Shown: one piece after another, positions 7,629 to 11,101 of the stretch
Layout: each line of letters starts with the position of its first letter
Position numbering within the stretch: the stretch's first letter is position 1
Origin: Gallionella sp.
Lineage (GTDB): Bacteria > Pseudomonadota > Gammaproteobacteria > Burkholderiales > Gallionellaceae
Length of the DNA stretch: 11,101 nucleotides
Direction of reading: 5' to 3'
Assembly (NCBI GenBank): GCA_029850565.1
Contig: JARCRR010000044.1
Span: forward strand, 1-11,101
Made by a program: the position numbers and the translations under genes
Notes under the pieces: model-generated
Database searches by the model: none
Told to the model about the DNA's origin: nothing
What the model saw: the letters and a program-made list of their open reading frames with translations, nothing else

Positions 7629-7663
7629 AACGGGGTCATCGGAAGTTGTCCGACGACCCCGTT
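7629..7663 (-). terminator. Strong 15-bp hairpin between the barrel-protein gene and sucC
   Basis: AACGGGGTC (7629-7637) pairs with GACCCCGTT (7655-7663), and TCGGA (7639-7643) with TCCGA (7649-7653), around a 5-base loop. The single mismatch (A7638 with C7654 on the plus strand) becomes a G-U wobble in minus-strand RNA, so the stem is continuous only in transcripts of these genes. It lies 21 bases after the barrel-gene stop. There is no U-run after it (GCAUUUAGG), so it may be a transcript-end stabiliser, a processing site or an imperfect terminator rather than a classic one. Confidence 0.55.
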
Positions 7664-7684
7664 CAACTTGATCGAATGCCTGAT

Positions 7685-9832
7685 TTAGAAATCCCAGCGC
7701 AATCCCGCTGAACCAAATATGCGCGACATCTTGTTGGTGACCTGCGCCCCATCATTCTTGGTGCTGTCATAACCGAAATCCGCATCGAAGGTCAGAGTGT
7801 CGCGGATGCGGTAGGCACCGCGCACCATCGGTGACCAGCGGGTCGTCACCCCGCCCAACTGGTCTGTCTGGCGGTAAATCTGCAACGAGGTGTCCATAGC
7901 CCAACCGCTCCGATATTGGGTGTGGTTGGCCAGGTAGATCGAATTGCCGTTCACGTTGCCGCTGGTGCTCACCGTCGTACTGACAGACCAGATATCGTTT
8001 TCCATATAGAGACTGCTACCCACGATGTTCGCAGTCACACTCTTTTCCAAGCCACGACTGGGAACGGCTGCAAGATATCCCTGTAGCGTATTGGCCACAC
8101 CACTGGCTGACAACCCGGAAGTATTGGATAAACGCACGTCCCCCCCTACTTGCCACTTTTGCTTGAAGGGGATGCTCACACCGACCTGCCCCATGTCGGC
8201 AGTCGTGGTTCGAGCCGATGCCAAGTCGCGCAGCGTGCTGGCAGACATCGAGTTCAGCAAGGTACTGATAGAAGAAGTCGCCGCCCCATACAGCGCGTTG
8301 CGAGTACTCAACGGTTTGCTATGGTTCAACAGAAAATTCAGGTTGACACCATAAACCGCCGTCGAACCCGTCAATTGAGCCAACGTCATGTCTTTGAACA
8401 CCGTATCGAAATCCACCTGCGCATAGGCAGATTGATTGCCCTCGTAATAACGCCACTCGGCACCCAGCGCACGACGATCCAATACTCCGTCAACACTTTG
8501 ATTCAGCGCGTAAAACGAATATGGACCTATGTCATATCCCGCCCCGAAGAACATCGGCTGCGCACCTTGAGAATAGTCGGCCATCACACCGACCACCCCA
8601 TTTACTTTCATATCCTGCGCATCTCCATAAGTACCATAGACACCGTCGAAGCGACCCATCACACCGCCCCCCATCGCGGACTGCCGTCCGACCCGCAACA
8701 TGTAATCCTGTGTACGGCTCTTGATCTCGCCGTAGGCGGAACTCACACGATTCAGGCTGGGCTTATTCGATAAAAAGTTCTGGGTATTCGACGCACGGAA
8801 TACGACACGACCATCATACTCATCACTCATATATCGTCCCGACACATCCTCATTTGTGATGAGCATGGACTGGTCAGTCATCTTCGTGGTGATCGTTTCG
8901 GGAACGCTGTTGAAGACCTGTGTTGACTCGTTGGTGCTATTGCCAAAGTAGTAGCGTGAAGAGATGCCGCCGAAAGTCATCCATCGTGCAGCTTTCTTCT
9001 TTTCTTCTGTCGCGGTCACAACCTGTGCACCGCCTTGACCGAACAAGCCAGCCAATCTTTGCATCACGCGATTTGCACTTTCCCCATCCTGATACAGACG
9101 CAGGTAAAGATCATATTCTGTCTTCGCTTTATCGATTTGCCCTGCACGTTCACGCGCGACCCCCACCCACTCCTGTCCGTCTTGCGAATAATCGTTGGGC
9201 GGTAACAACAACAGCTTATTGAATGCTTCAACAGCAGCCTCATGATTCTTCGCTGACAGCGCATCGCGCCCTTGGACCATCAGCGCCCTAGCCAGCTTGT
9301 TGTTTTCCGCCAACGCCGCCTCTTCGCCCGTCAAAGCAACCGCAGGGGCGGCAGGCTCTGGCTTAATCACGGGCAGTGCGGGCAATGCAACCGGTGCTAC
9401 TGTCTGTCTGTTTGGACGAATCGTGATGCGTATCGAACGGTTGTCCTTGCCGGGTGCGACACTGAATTCCGCCTCGCGCGCGAATTCGATCACCAGTTTT
9501 GGTTGGGTTTTCTGGTCGCGCGTAGTCACGGTAAAACTGGGAATGAGGCCCGAGGGCGGCGAGCTGCGCGTTTCGTTATCGACCCACACTTCCTCATTGT
9601 TCGCACCTTGAACACGGTCGTAAAAAACTTCCAGCGTATTTCCGCTCTTCTCGGGGAAATGCCGCAAGTACTGCACGGGCGATGTCATACGGATAGTCGC
9701 AACGATGCCTTCGCTCTGATATTCCAGACTCACATCGTCCAGTGGCTGTGCTGCTGCATTTCCGCAAACAGCACACATCGCCAGCACGCCACATAAGGAC
9801 GGCAATTTCCTGATAATTGATGCGAGTCTCAT
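7685..9832 (-). CDS. Secreted TPR protein with a predicted outer-membrane beta-barrel, next to a multihaem cytochrome
   Basis: I do not recognise this as a named protein. From ATG 9832 it has 715 residues: a signal peptide (MRLASIIRK, hydrophobic core, NAAA before Q29); a beta-rich stretch at 30-140 in the style of an AMIN domain (SLEYQSEGIVATIRM, PKLVIEFAR); a Pro/Ala linker (145-170); TPR-like helices at about 178-262; and about 425 residues of alternating, Gly/Ser/Thr/aromatic-rich strands (for example RVGRQSAMGGGVMGRFDG, 380-397) ending in SAGLRWDF. A C-terminal Phe is the usual sorting signal for outer-membrane barrels. The frame is open to 9928, but AGGAG at 9840-9844 and the signal peptide fix the start at 9832. 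It has no haem motif of its own. Roles such as electron-conduit pore or, by analogy with PgaA/BcsC, polysaccharide export are inference. Confidence 0.85.
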   Translation of the reverse strand: MRLASIIRKLPSLCGVLAMCAVCGNAAAQPLDDVSLEYQSEGIVATIRMTSPVQYLRHFPEKSGNTLEVFYDRVQGANNEEVWVDNETRSSPPSGLIPSFTVTTRDQKTQPKLVIEFAREAEFSVAPGKDNRSIRITIRPNRQTVAPVALPALPVIKPEPAAPAVALTGEEAALAENNKLARALMVQGRDALSAKNHEAAVEAFNKLLLLPPNDYSQDGQEWVGVARERAGQIDKAKTEYDLYLRLYQDGESANRVMQRLAGLFGQGGAQVVTATEEKKKAARWMTFGGISSRYYFGNSTNESTQVFNSVPETITTKMTDQSMLITNEDVSGRYMSDEYDGRVVFRASNTQNFLSNKPSLNRVSSAYGEIKSRTQDYMLRVGRQSAMGGGVMGRFDGVYGTYGDAQDMKVNGVVGVMADYSQGAQPMFFGAGYDIGPYSFYALNQSVDGVLDRRALGAEWRYYEGNQSAYAQVDFDTVFKDMTLAQLTGSTAVYGVNLNFLLNHSKPLSTRNALYGAATSSISTLLNSMSASTLRDLASARTTTADMGQVGVSIPFKQKWQVGGDVRLSNTSGLSASGVANTLQGYLAAVPSRGLEKSVTANIVGSSLYMENDIWSVSTTVSTSGNVNGNSIYLANHTQYRSGWAMDTSLQIYRQTDQLGGVTTRWSPMVRGAYRIRDTLTFDADFGYDSTKNDGAQVTNKMSRIFGSAGLRWDF

Positions 9833-9839
9833 CACACTG

Positions 9840-9845
9840 CTCCTA
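9840..9845 (-). promoter_or_regulatory. Ribosome binding site (TAGGAG) of the TPR-barrel protein gene
   Basis: TAGGAG is seven bases before ATG 9832, directly ahead of a clear signal peptide. It rejects the longer frame that opens at 9928, which would bury the signal peptide 32 residues deep. Confidence 0.75.
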
Positions 9846-9900
9846 AAATTTGGATTCTTTCCTGCGCGCTCTTTCCGGTCTGGCACGCTGTTGCGCTGCT

Positions 9901-9934
9901 CAAACAAACGGGCTGCACCTAGCGACACAGCCCG
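9901..9934 (-). terminator. Rho-independent-type terminator or attenuator after the cytochrome gene
   Basis: Ten bases after the cytochrome stop, the minus-strand transcript forms a perfect 7-bp stem, CGGGCUG with CAGCCCG (9928-9934 and 9909-9915), with a 12-base loop, followed at once by UUUGUUUG (9908-9901). The stem is GC-rich and the tail is U-rich, as in an intrinsic terminator, although two G residues interrupt the tail and the loop is long. It stands between the cytochrome and the barrel-protein gene, so it may act as a partial stop that lowers expression of the second gene. Confidence 0.6.
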
Positions 9935-9943
9935 CTACGCCAC

Positions 9944-11101
9944 TCAATCCCACTTGGTATAGCTTGCTCCCTTGCTTCCAACGGGACGATGGCAACTACT
10001 GGCGGAACAGTCGGCCGCACTAGGATTTTTACTACTCTCGTGGAAATTTGGCCACCTTGCTGTTTCCTGCCCGTTGCCAGGATAAGCAGTGTTGCTTCCA
10101 TGGCAAGTGAAGCAGGACATTCCGCTCAGATAAGTCGTATGCAGTGTTGTGCCACGTTGGGTTGTGGCCCAAGAATTAGTGCCATGGCAAGTGCTACATT
10201 CTGGTGTCCCATTGTACGGAATATGGCTGGTCGATTTACCACGGATGCCGAACGCGGCATAGGTTCCGCTGTGACAGGTCGCGCAAGCAGTCGCACCGAT
10301 GTGGTCGAATTTACCAGTCCATGCCCCAAAGCTCTTATGGCATGCATTGCAACTCAAGGTCTGCACGGGCACTGCGGTGTGAATGGTCGCAGTTGGCTTG
10401 CGCACGCCGGCGTAACCGCCTGTTCCGTTAAGATTACCGTGACAAGTATTACAGGTGATAGGCGCGTTCGCATGGTTGTAGTAATGCGAATAGAAGTTCA
10501 AGTAGCTGGTATGACAAGACTTACAACTGCCAACAAAGTTAACTGGTGGCATGCTCAAAGTCAGGTGACCTGCCGACATGCCCACAGCGGTGGCACCGTT
10601 ATGACAAACCGAACAATCCGATACCGCATCGGTATGATTCCAACTTGCCGGATTCCACGCGGAAGTGCGGTGGCACTTATCGCAGGAATCCGCAGCCTTC
10701 CTAGGATTAGCGCTATGGCTGGCTGGCTTTCCTGCAACGATACGACCGTTATGGCAAGTCGCACATTGTCCAGGCTTCGCCGTACCGTGATTGAAACGCG
10801 CCCCCAACCAGGTGGCCGTGTTGAAGTGACAGCTCTCGCAAGGTGCATCGGTCACAATGTGGGCATTCGATTTCGGTGTGGCGACGATGCGCTTTCCTGT
10901 TGCATGGCAACCGTCACAATTGCGTGGTGTACCTTTGAAAACACCACCCACGTGACAGGTCTCGCAAGCTGCCGCGGCGTGACCGCCGGAAAGCGGGAAG
11001 CCGGTGGTCATGTGGTTGAAGTCGCGCCCTCCGAGCTGAGTTTCAGCTACCGCCTGCAGCGAGAACACCATTAGAGCCACGGCAAGCAAACTACCCATTA
11101 C
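9944..11101 (-). CDS. Multihaem c-type cytochrome, 13 putative haem sites, 5' end cut by the window
   Basis: The 384 residues seen from Met 11098 contain twelve CXXCH motifs, starting at residues 45, 61, 87, 112, 139, 162, 192, 216, 250, 272, 301 and 329, plus a CSASSCH (CX4CH) at 364-370. Fourteen further histidines lie outside the motifs, enough for bis-His ligation of all haems. Units of about 50 residues recur (CHNG...AGK...H, then W...NH). The N-terminus shows a hydrophobic core and a cleavage-like AVA-ET site at 16-20, so it is exported. A charged n-region is missing and the codon before Met 11098 (GTA) is in frame, so the true start probably lies beyond the window. The stop is at 9944. 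Its redox function is sure; the partner and substrate are not. The next gene encodes an outer-membrane-type protein. Confidence 0.95.
   Translation of the reverse strand, partial: VMGSLLAVALMVFSLQAVAETQLGGRDFNHMTTGFPLSGGHAAAACETCHVGGVFKGTPRNCDGCHATGKRIVATPKSNAHIVTDAPCESCHFNTATWLGARFNHGTAKPGQCATCHNGRIVAGKPASHSANPRKAADSCDKCHRTSAWNPASWNHTDAVSDCSVCHNGATAVGMSAGHLTLSMPPVNFVGSCKSCHTSYLNFYSHYYNHANAPITCNTCHGNLNGTGGYAGVRKPTATIHTAVPVQTLSCNACHKSFGAWTGKFDHIGATACATCHSGTYAAFGIRGKSTSHIPYNGTPECSTCHGTNSWATTQRGTTLHTTYLSGMSCFTCHGSNTAYPGNGQETARWPNFHESSKNPSAADCSASSCHRPVGSKGASYTKWD

Noticed and set aside
7017..7688. A 223-residue plus-strand open frame opposite sucC
   Set aside because: It is antisense to a clear sucC gene and runs through the intergenic hairpin; the translation is not protein-like, being rich in His, Arg and Cys in the manner of complement frames.
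8150..8773. A 207-residue plus-strand open frame opposite the barrel-protein gene
   Set aside because: The opposite frame has a signal peptide, TPR-like helices and a C-terminal barrel pattern, while this one has no recognisable feature.
9764..9775. Cysteines in the signal peptide of the barrel protein as a lipobox
   Set aside because: The residue before C20 is Met and before C23 is Val, so neither fits a lipobox; the NAAA-Q site fits signal peptidase I.
9989..11074. A 361-residue open frame on the plus strand, opposite the cytochrome gene
   Set aside because: It is the antisense shadow of a gene with 13 haem motifs; its translation shows no domain, no signal peptide and no credible ribosome binding site.

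Overview
All nine recognisable genes lie on the minus strand and are tightly packed, so the direction of transcription runs from the right end of the window to the left. The combination of a multihaem c-type cytochrome, an outer-membrane barrel protein, a proteobacterial sucCD pair followed by a TerC-family membrane protein, and a CHASE2 kinase/PP2C/FHA cassette fits a Gram-negative proteobacterium. My best guess is a betaproteobacterium of the Gallionellaceae/Nitrosomonadales type. This is inferred from gene content and protein style, not from a database match.

Layout in transcription order. (1) 11101-9944: a periplasmic or outer-surface multihaem cytochrome with 12 CXXCH and one CX4CH motif; its 5' end is cut by the window edge. 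A U-tailed hairpin follows it. (2) 9832-7685: a secreted 715-residue protein with an AMIN-like N-terminal region, TPR-like helices and a C-terminal beta-barrel ending in Phe. A very stable hairpin lies after it. (3) 7562-6399 and 6393-5512: sucC and sucD, succinyl-CoA ligase. (4) 5507-4779 and 4764-4339: a TerC/YjbE-family membrane protein and a universal stress protein, coupled closely to sucD. (5) 4229-1707, 1683-856 and 826-50: a CHASE2 transmembrane Ser/Thr kinase, a PP2C phosphatase and a two-FHA protein, with gaps of 23 and 29 bases, almost certainly one operon.

Three functional blocks result. The first may move electrons across the cell envelope: a haem chain next to a candidate outer-membrane pore. 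The second is central metabolism with metal-ion and stress accessories. The third is a complete write/erase/read phospho-threonine signalling module, in which a periplasmic CHASE2 sensor would control a cytoplasmic kinase, PP2C would reverse it and the FHA protein would read it.

The points most worth following are the cytochrome plus TPR-barrel pair, which does not look like a standard MtrAB/PioAB porin-cytochrome pair, and matching T-x-x-L motifs in the linkers of the kinase and the FHA protein that could be the docking signal of the cassette. No rRNA, tRNA, CRISPR array or insertion sequence was seen, and no stretch above 300 bases lacks a gene.
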